A DNA stretch of 64,000 bases from Hoylesella oralis ATCC 33269 (lineage in GTDB: Bacteria; Bacteroidota; Bacteroidia; Bacteroidales; Bacteroidaceae), in the NCBI RefSeq assembly GCF_000185145.2, contig NZ_GL833119.1, positions 434,001-498,000 on the forward strand, in the 5' to 3' direction. The notes under the pieces were generated by a model. That model ran no database searches, was not told the DNA's origin, and was given only the letters and a program-made list of their open reading frames with translations. The position numbers were made by a program, and so were the translations under genes. Positions 9,821 through 18,749 of this stretch are shown in pieces. Position 1 is the stretch's first letter. Every line of letters starts with the position of its first letter.

Positions 9821-11206
9821 ATGAAAAGGAAAAGAATCAAACTATTAGTGATTGTTATAACACTGATATCATTATTTTCAGCATGCAGCGATACCAAACA
9901 CGAAGACATATTAGCTAACTGGAAATGGGATAAGGAAAAGACCGATGCCAAACCGCGCTACATCTGGATAGACGCAGCGGCCAACTTTCCACGCTTTGCC
10001 GATAGTAAGGAAAACATACGCGAGGATCTTACAAAGGCCAAAGGGGCCGGCTTTACGGATATCGTTGTAGATGTGCGCCCGGCAGAAGGAGATATTCTAT
10101 TCAACTCTACACTGTGCGACAAAGTCACGAAGCTTGATTACTGGACAGACGACGGGCAATATAAATATTACGAACGTAAGGCAACATGGGATTATCTTCA
10201 GGCGTTCATCGACATTGGGCACGAATTGGGATTGAAAGTCAACGCAGCATTCAACACCTTTACTGGCGGTTGTCTTAATCCATACGGCTTGGGAGCACAG
10301 GGGCTCGTGTTCCGCGATGCAAGCAAAAGGTCGTGGGTTACCACTCTCAACTTGAAGAGCGGACTGACGAATGAGATGGATCTTAATTCAACTGATCCGA
10401 GCGATGAAGATTATTACGGTACCAAGTTTCTTAATCCGGCCAACGACGATGTGCAGAATTATATCATTGGATTGCTTACCGATCTCTGCAAATACGACAT
10501 TGACGGAATATTTCTCGACAGATGCAGGTATGATAATCTGCTGTCTGACTTCTCGGATGTTTCTAAAAAGAAGTTTCTGGAATACATCGGTCAAACCGAT
10601 ATCAACTTTCCCGCCGACATACTTCCTGCAGGACAAACTGTAGCCCCTGCCACCGCCCCGAAGTATTTTAAAGATTGGCTCGCCTTCCGTGCAAAAACCA
10701 TTTACGACTTTATCGATAAAGTTGCCAATAAGGTGCATTCTATCAACAAGAATATTCGTGTGGGAGTATATGTGGGTGCATGGTATTCCGAATATTATAT
10801 GATGGGTGTCAATTGGGCGAGCAATACCTACGATACGCAGCAAGATTTTCCTGCGTGGGCCAATGCTGATTACCATAAATACGGTTATGCCGATAAACTC
10901 GACTTTATGCTCTTGGGGTGCTATGCGGCGGCAGATAAAGTATATGGAACAACGGAATGGACGATGCAGGGCTTCTGCCAACGAGCTAAAGCAAAGATCG
11001 GAAACGCCTGTAAGTTTGCCGGCGGACCGGATGTAGGCAATGCTACAGGTTTTACGGAAGGTAAGGCAACGCAGGCTGTCACCAACAGCGTAGATGCCTG
11101 CATCAATGCATCCGACGGCTATTTCGTTTTCGATATGGTGCATGTGCGCAAGTATGATTACTGGAATGCACTCAAGACAGGTATCGAAAAGTATTTGAAT
11201 CAATAA
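9821..11206 (+). CDS. GHL10-type glycosidase lipoprotein
   Basis: A 461-residue lipoprotein (Cys22 after LISLFSA) with a complete GHL10 TIM-barrel. Seen in order: GFTDIVVDVRPAEGDILFNS, HELGLKVNAAFN, NPANDDVQNYI and DGIFLDRCRYD, which correspond to the family pattern VRP-GD, H-GLxxHAWxN, NP and DGIhxDxxRY. Established members of this family include DigH (YddW) of E. coli, which cleaves denuded peptidoglycan glycans. By analogy this enzyme may act on an aminosugar-containing chain, but that is inference. The gene starts 6 bases after its neighbour. It is a paralog of the truncated gene at the left edge. Confidence 0.85.
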   Translation: MKRKRIKLLVIVITLISLFSACSDTKHEDILANWKWDKEKTDAKPRYIWIDAAANFPRFADSKENIREDLTKAKGAGFTDIVVDVRPAEGDILFNSTLCDKVTKLDYWTDDGQYKYYERKATWDYLQAFIDIGHELGLKVNAAFNTFTGGCLNPYGLGAQGLVFRDASKRSWVTTLNLKSGLTNEMDLNSTDPSDEDYYGTKFLNPANDDVQNYIIGLLTDLCKYDIDGIFLDRCRYDNLLSDFSDVSKKKFLEYIGQTDINFPADILPAGQTVAPATAPKYFKDWLAFRAKTIYDFIDKVANKVHSINKNIRVGVYVGAWYSEYYMMGVNWASNTYDTQQDFPAWANADYHKYGYADKLDFMLLGCYAAADKVYGTTEWTMQGFCQRAKAKIGNACKFAGGPDVGNATGFTEGKATQAVTNSVDACINASDGYFVFDMVHVRKYDYWNALKTGIEKYLNQ

Positions 11207-11237
11207 GACACAATGATAACTTTAAAACACACAGCGT

Positions 11238-12422
11238 ATGAATAAGACTGAATATCTTGAGTTTTGGGCAAACTCGTACAAAAACGATCTCACGCAAAAC
11301 ATTATGCCGTTTTGGCTGAAACATGGGCTGGATCGTCAGCATGGGGGAGTATATACTTGTCTTAATCGCGACGGTTCGCTGATGGACACCACCAAGTCGG
11401 TATGGTTCCAAGGACGTTTTGCCTTTATCTGTGCTTTTGCCTACAACAACATAGAGAAGAACGAAGAATGGCTACGCGCCGCCAAAAGCACGCTCGACTT
11501 CATAGAGAAACACTGCTTTGACGACGACGGACACATGTATTTCTCTGTCACTGCCGATGGCAAACCTCTACGCAAGCGTCGCTATGTGTTCTCTGAAACA
11601 TTCGCTGCTATAGCCATGTCCGAATATGCGTTGGCCACAGGCGACAGAAATTATGCCGACAAAGCCATGAAGATTTTCAGCGATACGCAGCGTTTTCTTA
11701 CCACTCCGGGCTTCCTTACGCCCAAGTTCGAACCAGAAGTGAAACTGCAGAGCCACTCCATCGTTATGATCCTCATCAATGTGGGCTCGCGCATACGTGC
11801 CGTTATTGACGATCCCAAGCTGACCACACAGATCGACGAGTCTATTGACAAACTACGAAGATATTTCATGCACCCCGAATTCAAGGCGCTCTTAGAGACT
11901 GTCGGGCCCGACGGAGAATTCATCAATACCAACATGGCGCGTACGATCAACCCGGGCCATTGCCTCGAAACGGCGTGGTTCATTATGGAAGAAGCAAGGC
12001 TGCGCGGCTGGGATAAGAGCCTGATGGATACTGCATTGACCATTTTCAACTGGTCGTGGGACTGGGGATGGGACAAGCTATACGGCGGAATAATCAACTT
12101 CCGCGACTGCAAGAACCTGCCTCCGCAAGACTATTCGCAAGACATGAAGTTCTGGTGGCCACAGTGCGAGGCCATCATAGCGTCGCTCTACGCCTATCTC
12201 GGTACCGGAGACGAGGAGTATCTGTATCGCCATCAGCGCATCAGCGAGTGGACATACGCCCATTTTCCCGATACAGAATTCGGCGAATGGTACGGCTATT
12301 TGCATCGCGACGGCACTGTGGCGCAGCCCGCCAAGGGCAATCTGTTTAAAGGTCCCTTCCATATTCCACGCATGATGATCAAGGCGCACGAGCTGTGTCT
12401 GGACATATTAAATAAGGTATAG
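11238..12422 (+). CDS. N-acylglucosamine 2-epimerase family protein
   Basis: A 394-residue soluble (alpha/alpha)6-barrel enzyme with no signal peptide, so cytoplasmic. Hallmarks of the AGE/renin-binding-protein family are present: KSVWFQGR (53-60), His173 in SHSIVM, NPGHCLETAWF with His241, WWPQCEA (306-312) and FHIPR with His375. The family interconverts N-acylglucosamine and N-acylmannosamine; relatives act on cellobiose or mannose. The QGR and NPGH-ETAW motifs favour the N-acyl-sugar branch over cellobiose epimerase. It lies inside the operon, 31 bases after GHL10. No N-acetylneuraminate lyase, sialidase or nagB accompanies it here, so a sialic-acid role is unsupported. Confidence 0.88.
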   Translation: MNKTEYLEFWANSYKNDLTQNIMPFWLKHGLDRQHGGVYTCLNRDGSLMDTTKSVWFQGRFAFICAFAYNNIEKNEEWLRAAKSTLDFIEKHCFDDDGHMYFSVTADGKPLRKRRYVFSETFAAIAMSEYALATGDRNYADKAMKIFSDTQRFLTTPGFLTPKFEPEVKLQSHSIVMILINVGSRIRAVIDDPKLTTQIDESIDKLRRYFMHPEFKALLETVGPDGEFINTNMARTINPGHCLETAWFIMEEARLRGWDKSLMDTALTIFNWSWDWGWDKLYGGIINFRDCKNLPPQDYSQDMKFWWPQCEAIIASLYAYLGTGDEEYLYRHQRISEWTYAHFPDTEFGEWYGYLHRDGTVAQPAKGNLFKGPFHIPRMMIKAHELCLDILNKV

Positions 12423-12426
12423 ACTC

Positions 12427-13440
12427 ATGAAAAGACTAACATTGTTCTGTATTGGCTGTCTTATGGCGACAACCATCGGGGCACAGGAGCTCAGGTTCCG
12501 CGAGAACGGCGAGTTCAAAATCGCTCAATTTACTGATCTCCATTATGCCAAAGGCAACCCCAATTCCGCCTCGGCATTGCGCTGTATCAAAGAAGTAGTG
12601 AAAACCGAGCATCCCGATCTTATCGTAGTAACGGGCGATGTGATATATTCCTACCCGGGCAGCGAGGCCATGAGCGACGTTCTCGAATGCTTGTCGGCGC
12701 AAAATGTGCCGTTCGTCGTGCTCTTCGGTAACCACGATGCCGCTGAAGGAGCCACTACCAACGAGGCACTTTACGACCAGATACGCAGGGCACCGAACAA
12801 CATTCAGCCCGATCGCAACGGCAGACTCTCGCCCGATTACGTGCTGCGGGTGAAGCCGGCTAAGGGAAATACCGATGCCGCCTTGCTTTATTGCATGGAT
12901 TCTCACAGCATGTCGCAGCTGAAAGGCATAGACGGTTATGCGTGGCTTACGTTCGAACAAGTGGAGTGGTACCGCCGACAGAGCCGCAAGTTTACGGCCG
13001 ATAACGGAGGCATACCCGTGCCCTCGCTGGCTTTCTTCCACATTCCGCTGCCGGAATACAATCAGGCATCGGCCACAGAAGACGATATCATGATCGGTAC
13101 ACGCATGGAAACGGCCTGTTCGCCCAAACTCAATACCGGCATGTTTGCAGCCATGAAAGAGTGTGGCGACGTGATGGGCGTTTTTGTAGGGCACGATCAC
13201 GACAACGATTATTCTGTGATATGGCATGACGTACTGCTTGCCTACGGTCGTTTTTCTGGCGGAAACACGGAGTACAACCATCTGCCCAATGGCGCAAGGA
13301 TTATCGTTCTCAAAGAAAGGCAGTGGCGGTTCGACACTTATATCCGACAGACAACGGGCGAAGTGCTTTGCCGCACCACTTATCCAGACAGCTATACGAA
13401 AGACGACTGGCGCACGCGTAAGCCCTTGAGTAAGCCTTGA
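12427..13440 (+). CDS. Calcineurin-like metallophosphoesterase, exported
   Basis: A 337-residue protein with a signal peptide (cleavage near residue 19, IGAQ). It has the full dinuclear-metal phosphoesterase motif set: FTDLHY (Asp37, His39), TGDVIYS (Asp71), FGNHDA (101-105) and VGHDHDND near residue 250. It resembles the Dcr2/purple-acid-phosphatase-29 branch. It begins 4 bases after the epimerase gene and ends the operon. In a PUL it could remove phosphate from a phosphorylated glycan before import, but the substrate is not visible in the sequence. Confidence 0.9.
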   Translation: MKRLTLFCIGCLMATTIGAQELRFRENGEFKIAQFTDLHYAKGNPNSASALRCIKEVVKTEHPDLIVVTGDVIYSYPGSEAMSDVLECLSAQNVPFVVLFGNHDAAEGATTNEALYDQIRRAPNNIQPDRNGRLSPDYVLRVKPAKGNTDAALLYCMDSHSMSQLKGIDGYAWLTFEQVEWYRRQSRKFTADNGGIPVPSLAFFHIPLPEYNQASATEDDIMIGTRMETACSPKLNTGMFAAMKECGDVMGVFVGHDHDNDYSVIWHDVLLAYGRFSGGNTEYNHLPNGARIIVLKERQWRFDTYIRQTTGEVLCRTTYPDSYTKDDWRTRKPLSKP

Positions 13441-13468
13441 AAAGAGGCAGCAACGCAGTTTCGGTGGA

Positions 13469-13588
13469 ATATGAAGACTGAATTTGCAGAATATGACATC
13501 CATTTCTTTGAAATATGACATCTGTTTTCTTAAAATATGACGTCATTTCTTATGAAATATGTCGACTGTTTTTAAAAATCTGTCGACA
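13469..13588. repeat. 22-bp-period imperfect tandem repeat array
   Basis: Units begin with ATATGA or a variant at 13469, 13491, 13513, 13535, 13557 and about 13578, so the period is 22, 22, 22, 22 and 21 bases. The best-conserved core is ATATGACATC followed by a T-rich stretch and GAA or AAA. The last two units change to TGTCGAC. The array starts 28 bases after the metallophosphoesterase stop and ends about 255 bases before the second SusC. No unit is long enough or conserved enough for CRISPR, and no cas gene is present. Confidence 0.85.
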
Positions 13589-13843
13589 ATTCTCGCACCT
13601 CTGCACTTTATGCAGAGGAAGCCGACTGGTCGGGCCTTTGTCTTTTAGCATGTCCGTCTAAGCACTTCAGACGGCATGTCAGACACTATTAGAACATATC
13701 TCTGACGTCCTCACAGAGCATATCTGTATTCGTAAGGCGCAAGGTGCTGGTTATCAAAACCATAGCATTAGGAGGAAGCCACAGCATCCGGAATCAGCAT
13801 ACTGTACAATATTTATTTCTATCTATTAAACTTTTAAACTGAA
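13589..13843. other. Spacer with small hairpins before SusC 2
   Basis: No gene. An 8-bp hairpin (CCTCTGCA, loop 5, TGCAGAGG) lies at 13598-13618. A 6-bp hairpin (CCGTCT/AGACGG) at 13654-13674 is flanked by direct GCATGTC copies at 13648-13654 and 13674-13680. Neither is followed by a T-run, so they are not convincing terminators. No consensus -7 box is evident, which may mean SusC 2 uses a different or activator-dependent promoter. Confidence 0.5.
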
Positions 13844-16800
13844 ATGAAACACCTTAAACGACAAACAAACTTGGGCAGAAGGAGACTTGCTATGCTCCTT
13901 CTTGCCGGTCTGCTCGGAACAAGCGTTCCTTTGGTGGCAGCAAATTCTCTGCAGGGCAGCGCCGAACGGCAGCAGCAGGCGCAGAAGAGGGTGACGGGAA
14001 TCGTGCTCGACGAAAACGGCGAGGCTGTCGTCGGAGCCAGTGTCTATGCGAAAGGGACGAAAAGCGGGGGCGTCACCGATCTGGACGGACGGTTCTCGCT
14101 GCAGGCAGACGACGGCGCAACGCTCGTCGTGTCTTATCTGGGCTACGAAACTGCAGAGGTCTCTGTCGGCGCGAGGAGCACTGTCAGAGTGGTGCTGAAG
14201 CCCGTTTCATCGGAATTGAACGAGGTCGTCGTGACGGCTTTAGGCATCAAGCGCGAGAAGAAGGCCTTGGGCTATGCTATGCAAGAAGTGAACACGAGCG
14301 CGCTCACGGAGAACAAATCGCAGAGCGTGTCGAATATGCTGCAGGGCAAAGTGGCGGGCGTGCAGATCGCACAGTCGGGCACGGGGCTGGGCGGTTCCAC
14401 ACGCATCATCATGCGAGGACTCAACTCTCTGAGCGGCAATAACCAGCCGCTGTGGGTGGTAGACGGTCTTCCCATCAACGACGGCACTACGGAACAGGCC
14501 AATCAGTGGGGCGGCAGCGACTATGCTGGGGCCGCATCAGAGATTAATCCCGAAGACATCGAGAGCATATCGGTGCTCAAGGGAGCCAATGCGGCAGCTC
14601 TCTACGGCTCGCGCGCACAGAACGGCGCTATCGTTATCACTACTAAGAAAGGTCGGCAGGGGCAGCCTCTGACGCTGGAATATAACGGAAATCTCAGCAT
14701 TTCAAGCGTCTATTCGCCCTACGACTACCAGAATGTTTACGGCCAAGGTTCGGGCGGCACGTACGACATAAGGTCGCAAATGAACTGGGGACCTAAGATG
14801 GAAGGCCAGCGGATAGGTAACTGGCGGCAGATGTTGTATGGTGATAGCCGCTATACTTCGTATGCGCTGACGCCGCAGAAGGACTATATCAAGGATTTCT
14901 ACGAAACCGGCGTGACCTACACTAATACGGTCACGGCGGCGGCCGGAGGCGAATTTCTGTCGGGGCGCCTGTCGTTTACCGACTCCAGAGCCGACGACAT
15001 CGTGCCCAACTACAGGCAGAATCGCCAGTATTTCAGTCTGAACACCGAGTTTAAGAACAAGAGTCTGACCATCGGGGCCAAGATGAATTATATGCGTGAG
15101 CTCACTTTCAATCGCCCCGGACAGGGCGAATACGGGCTGATGGTACAGCTGGTGAAGATGCCGAGAGGTATCCGTCTTGCCGATCTGAAGAACCCACGCG
15201 GCACGGGAAGCTACATTAATAACGCCGTAAACTGGTCGGGGCCGAGCGATAACTATGCTAATCCTTATGCCTTGACGGACGAGGAAAACGGCAGCAGAAT
15301 GGAACGCAACCGCATTATAGGGCAGCTCAGCGCGTCGTATCAGTTGACAGATTGGCTTCGTCTCACGGGGCGGGCGGGCGTAGACTGGTATAACGACCAT
15401 CTTAAGAACTACAACGCGCTGCCCGACCCCACGTCTACGGCATCGCAATATCTTAACAGCACGCTCACCAACAAGGAGTTCAATGCCGATCTTATTCTGT
15501 ATTTCGACAAAACGTTTGGCGATTTTTCTGTAAATGCAAACCTCGGAACATCGGTCATGAATATGAAGTATGAGAGCCTGTACGGTTCATCGGGCCTGTT
15601 TGCCATACCGCGCGTGAAGAACTTGGCCAACGGTCTTACCCAGACAACGGGCGAAGGCTATTCGAAAAAAGAAATACAGTCGGTATTCTTCGGTGCTACG
15701 TTGGGCTACAAAAACATGGTATATCTCGACGTTACGGGGCGCAACGACTGGTCGTCTACGCTGCCCCGAAACAACCGTTCTTACTTCTATCCTTCGGTTA
15801 GTGCCAGCGTTATCCTATCGCAGATGCTGAAACTGCCCGAGTGGGTGAACTACTGGAAGGTGCGCGGATCGCTTGCGCAAGTGGGCAACGACACCGATCC
15901 CTACAAGCTGGCCACCTACTATTACCTTTGGACATCGGGCGATAAGAACGATCCTGAGGGCGATAAAGTGAACCCGAACATCATTAAAGAGTATATCGGT
16001 AAGATCAAATCATTGGAAAATCTCAAGCCTGAATCCACCGTGTCGGGTGAAATCGGCACGGAAGCACGTTTCTTCGATAACCGTTTGGGCATAGATTTTA
16101 CATACTATTCCACCACAACCAAGAATCAAATATTGAGTGTCGATATGCCCGGATCATCCGGTTATACGCAGAAGTTGATCAATGCCGGCAAGATTAAGAG
16201 TCACGGATACGAACTGATGCTTACGGGAACACCGGTCAAGACCAAGGACTGGAACTGGGACATCAGTCTGAACTGGGGACTTAACCGTACGCGCTGCGAG
16301 TCGTTAGACCGTGAAATCTCGCGCTTTACGCTCGGCGAAATTCGTTCTGGGAGCGTGGTCGTAGAGTCGGGAGGCAAATACGGAGACATTATCGGGAAGG
16401 CTTACAAACGCGATGATCAAGGACGAATTGTGGTAGATGACAATGGGTTACCCCAAAGCGTATCCGACCAAGTCATCGGAAATATGCTCCCTAATTGGAC
16501 GGGTTCTATAGGCAATACGCTTCGATATAAAGACTTCATGCTTTCGGCTTTGGTAGATGTACGGCAGGGAGGCGACTTCATTTCGAACACCGACAATTAT
16601 GCCTGTCAGCAGGGAACAGCCGCCCGTACGCTTTACGGGCGCGAAAACGGACAGCAGATCGTTGTAGACGGCGTAACTGAAAGCGGGCAACAGAACACCA
16701 AGGGCGTAAGTGCAGAGAACTATTGGACGAAGGTTGCCGGTCCCGACGGCATCATGGAAGAGTTTATTTATAAAGGTTCGTATGTAAAGATGCGCGAACT

Positions 16801-17017
16801 TTCTCTTGGTTACATTCTTCCGCAAGCGTGGTTCCGCAACACTCCGATAAAGTATGTAAAAGTGTCTTTAGTCGGTCGCGACCTGTTCTATTTCTATAAG
16901 GCGGCTCCCGTCAACCCCGAAGGTGCATTCTCTCGCAACGATTATGCACAGGCATTCGAGCTGGCATCTATGCCTCCGACGCGAAGCTATGGTATATCTC
17001 TCAACGTTAAATTCTAA
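13844..17017 (+). CDS. SusC-like TonB-dependent transporter (pair 2)
   Basis: A 1057-residue outer-membrane transporter: signal peptide to about residue 33, carboxypeptidase-D-like domain (VTGIVLDENGEAVVGASVY, about 49-125), LNEVVVTALGIKREKKAL, plug (IIMRGLNSLSG, PLWVVDGLPIND, VLKGANAAALYGSRAQ) and barrel ending LNVKF. No STN domain. Its ALGIKRE-KAL segment and SusD-like_2 partner are the same type as the transporter at 51586. The first half is visibly richer in G and C than the neighbouring genes. It is followed after 13 bases by its partner, and no hydrolase is linked. Confidence 0.95.
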   Translation: MKHLKRQTNLGRRRLAMLLLAGLLGTSVPLVAANSLQGSAERQQQAQKRVTGIVLDENGEAVVGASVYAKGTKSGGVTDLDGRFSLQADDGATLVVSYLGYETAEVSVGARSTVRVVLKPVSSELNEVVVTALGIKREKKALGYAMQEVNTSALTENKSQSVSNMLQGKVAGVQIAQSGTGLGGSTRIIMRGLNSLSGNNQPLWVVDGLPINDGTTEQANQWGGSDYAGAASEINPEDIESISVLKGANAAALYGSRAQNGAIVITTKKGRQGQPLTLEYNGNLSISSVYSPYDYQNVYGQGSGGTYDIRSQMNWGPKMEGQRIGNWRQMLYGDSRYTSYALTPQKDYIKDFYETGVTYTNTVTAAAGGEFLSGRLSFTDSRADDIVPNYRQNRQYFSLNTEFKNKSLTIGAKMNYMRELTFNRPGQGEYGLMVQLVKMPRGIRLADLKNPRGTGSYINNAVNWSGPSDNYANPYALTDEENGSRMERNRIIGQLSASYQLTDWLRLTGRAGVDWYNDHLKNYNALPDPTSTASQYLNSTLTNKEFNADLILYFDKTFGDFSVNANLGTSVMNMKYESLYGSSGLFAIPRVKNLANGLTQTTGEGYSKKEIQSVFFGATLGYKNMVYLDVTGRNDWSSTLPRNNRSYFYPSVSASVILSQMLKLPEWVNYWKVRGSLAQVGNDTDPYKLATYYYLWTSGDKNDPEGDKVNPNIIKEYIGKIKSLENLKPESTVSGEIGTEARFFDNRLGIDFTYYSTTTKNQILSVDMPGSSGYTQKLINAGKIKSHGYELMLTGTPVKTKDWNWDISLNWGLNRTRCESLDREISRFTLGEIRSGSVVVESGGKYGDIIGKAYKRDDQGRIVVDDNGLPQSVSDQVIGNMLPNWTGSIGNTLRYKDFMLSALVDVRQGGDFISNTDNYACQQGTAARTLYGRENGQQIVVDGVTESGQQNTKGVSAENYWTKVAGPDGIMEEFIYKGSYVKMRELSLGYILPQAWFRNTPIKYVKVSLVGRDLFYFYKAAPVNPEGAFSRNDYAQAFELASMPPTRSYGISLNVKF

Positions 17018-17030
17018 AACAAGCACGATC

Positions 17031-18617
17031 ATGAAATGCAATATCATTAAAACAATGGGGCTTGCTCTTGCTGTATGCGGAGTCGGCGTGAGCTGTACGG
17101 ATTCTTTCGACTCGATGAACAGCGATCCTATGGGTATCACGTCGGGCAATCCTGATTACATGATGCCCTATATCCAAGAGCAGGGAGCACGCATTGCTTC
17201 TTGGGAATATCAGGTGGGAGATAATCTCCACACTAATCTTTATGCACAGTATTTCGCCAATTCGGCCGCTTATTTCTCGTCAGACAGCTACTCGTATAAA
17301 AGCAATTGGGTGACCGACGGTTTCTGGAACTCTTATTATGTGGGCGTTCTGAAACAGTTTAAGAAGGCGAAAGAAATTACTGAAGCACGGCCCGAATATG
17401 GCAATATCCTGCAAACTATGCGAATATTCACCGCCCGTTGCACGGCTCAAACTACGGATATTTTCGGCGACATTCCCTATACGGAGGGAGCAGAGGGCAG
17501 CAGTCAGGCTAAATATGATAGTCAGCAGAGCATCTATACGGCGATATTCAAGGAACTGACAGAAGCAGTAGACTCCTTGAATGCCAATCTTACGAATGCT
17601 TCGATGGTGACATACAAGGCTAACCAAGACCTTATTTTCGACGGAGACCTCGGTAAATGGATCAAATTGGCCAACTCTTTGCGCCTTCGTTATGCGTTGC
17701 GATTGGCTTACATCGATCCGGAAACGGCCAAGAAAGAGGGCGAAGCCGCGCTTGCAGCTACCGGCGGACTGATGAGCAGCAACCAAGATAATGCAGGAGT
17801 TTATATCTCCGGAACAGGTGCCAACGGCTGGCCACTGTTCCAGATATCGGGTTGGGGCGAGTTCTGTATGAGCAAAACAATGGAAAATATGCTGAAACAA
17901 ACGAGCTCGGTGCAAGATCCACGCACGGCGCTTTGGTTCGGCCACACGGAAACATCTACCGCCGCAGCTCCTAAGTTTGCAGGCATTCCGAACGGATTGG
18001 CATCGGAAGACATTGCTACATATCCCGACAAATCGTACGTATGGGGCTTGCAAACCTTGCCAGCATGGAACAGTAAAGACGACAAAACTACTTCTTTCAA
18101 CGTTGCCAAACGGCAGAAAGTGATGGAATATGCCGAGGTTTGCTTCCTTAAAGCAGAGGCCTCTCTACGCGGCTGGACAGGTGCAGGCACGGCAGAAGAT
18201 GAGTATTTGAAAGGCATACAGGCCTCGTTTGATGCCGAACGTGCCGATGTAGCCAGCACACTTTATAGTACGGCCGAAGATAATACTTACAAGACGACGG
18301 GCTCAGTAGCATGGAGTTCGCAATCTACACAGGAAGGACATCTGCGACAGATCATCACTCAAAAGTGGCTCGCACTATATCCCGACGGCGTAGAAGCATG
18401 GAGCGAATTCCGTCGCACGGGCTATCCGTCGCTTACGCCTGTAGCTGTAAGCCTCAATTCGGCCATCAACGTGGCCAACGGAGAGTTCGTAAAGAAGTTG
18501 CGCTATACCGATACGGAACTGCGAGAGAACCCTAACGCCAAAGCTGCAACGCTCAACAACGGCAAAGGGGATGGCATGAATGTACGCGTATGGTGGGACA
18601 CGGGGCGCTACAAATAA
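17031..18617 (+). CDS. SusD-like_2 family lipoprotein (pair 2)
   Basis: A 528-residue SusD homolog. The ATG at 17031 is preferred because it gives a signal with lipobox Cys22 (CGVGVSCTDSF) and follows SusC by 13 bases; an in-frame start further upstream would overlap SusC and bury the signal peptide. Typical SusD-like_2 stretches are LANSLRLRYALRLAYI, MEYAEVCFLKAEAS and ITQKWLALYPDGVEAWSEFRRTGYPS. It acts on the cell surface with SusC 2. The substrate is unknown. Confidence 0.94.
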   Translation: MKCNIIKTMGLALAVCGVGVSCTDSFDSMNSDPMGITSGNPDYMMPYIQEQGARIASWEYQVGDNLHTNLYAQYFANSAAYFSSDSYSYKSNWVTDGFWNSYYVGVLKQFKKAKEITEARPEYGNILQTMRIFTARCTAQTTDIFGDIPYTEGAEGSSQAKYDSQQSIYTAIFKELTEAVDSLNANLTNASMVTYKANQDLIFDGDLGKWIKLANSLRLRYALRLAYIDPETAKKEGEAALAATGGLMSSNQDNAGVYISGTGANGWPLFQISGWGEFCMSKTMENMLKQTSSVQDPRTALWFGHTETSTAAAPKFAGIPNGLASEDIATYPDKSYVWGLQTLPAWNSKDDKTTSFNVAKRQKVMEYAEVCFLKAEASLRGWTGAGTAEDEYLKGIQASFDAERADVASTLYSTAEDNTYKTTGSVAWSSQSTQEGHLRQIITQKWLALYPDGVEAWSEFRRTGYPSLTPVAVSLNSAINVANGEFVKKLRYTDTELRENPNAKAATLNNGKGDGMNVRVWWDTGRYK

Positions 18618-18652
18618 ACATTCCATAACCTTTATACAGACGTTTCTCATGT

Positions 18653-18686
18653 GCGGGCGGCATGCAATATATTGCGTGCTGCCCGC
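18653..18686. terminator. Hairpin between convergent SusD 2 and pncB
   Basis: A 34-base near-perfect hairpin (GCGGGCGGCATGCAAT pairing with ATTGCGTGCTGCCCGC, two GU pairs) lies between the two converging genes. There is no strong T-run on either side, so termination is inferred from position and stability. Confidence 0.6.
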
Positions 18687-18749
18687 ATCGTATCGGTATA
18701 ATATAACAAGATGTTACCGATATCAAAAGAACTTTTGTATTTTGTTTCT

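Noticed and set aside
10388..11203. A 271-codon minus-strand frame opposite the GHL10 gene
   Set aside because: Antisense artefact of a well-supported gene.
11238..12422. Sialic acid utilization (nan) locus based on the epimerase and MFS porter
   Set aside because: No NanA lyase, sialidase or sialate esterase is present, and the porter is of the hexose sugar-porter type.
12436..13521. A 361-codon reading frame on the minus strand opposite the metallophosphoesterase
   Set aside because: It mirrors a gene with all phosphoesterase motifs, shows no family features and runs into the tandem repeat array.
13469..13588. CRISPR array
   Set aside because: Units are only 22 bases in total with no unique spacers, the repeats are imperfect and no cas genes occur.
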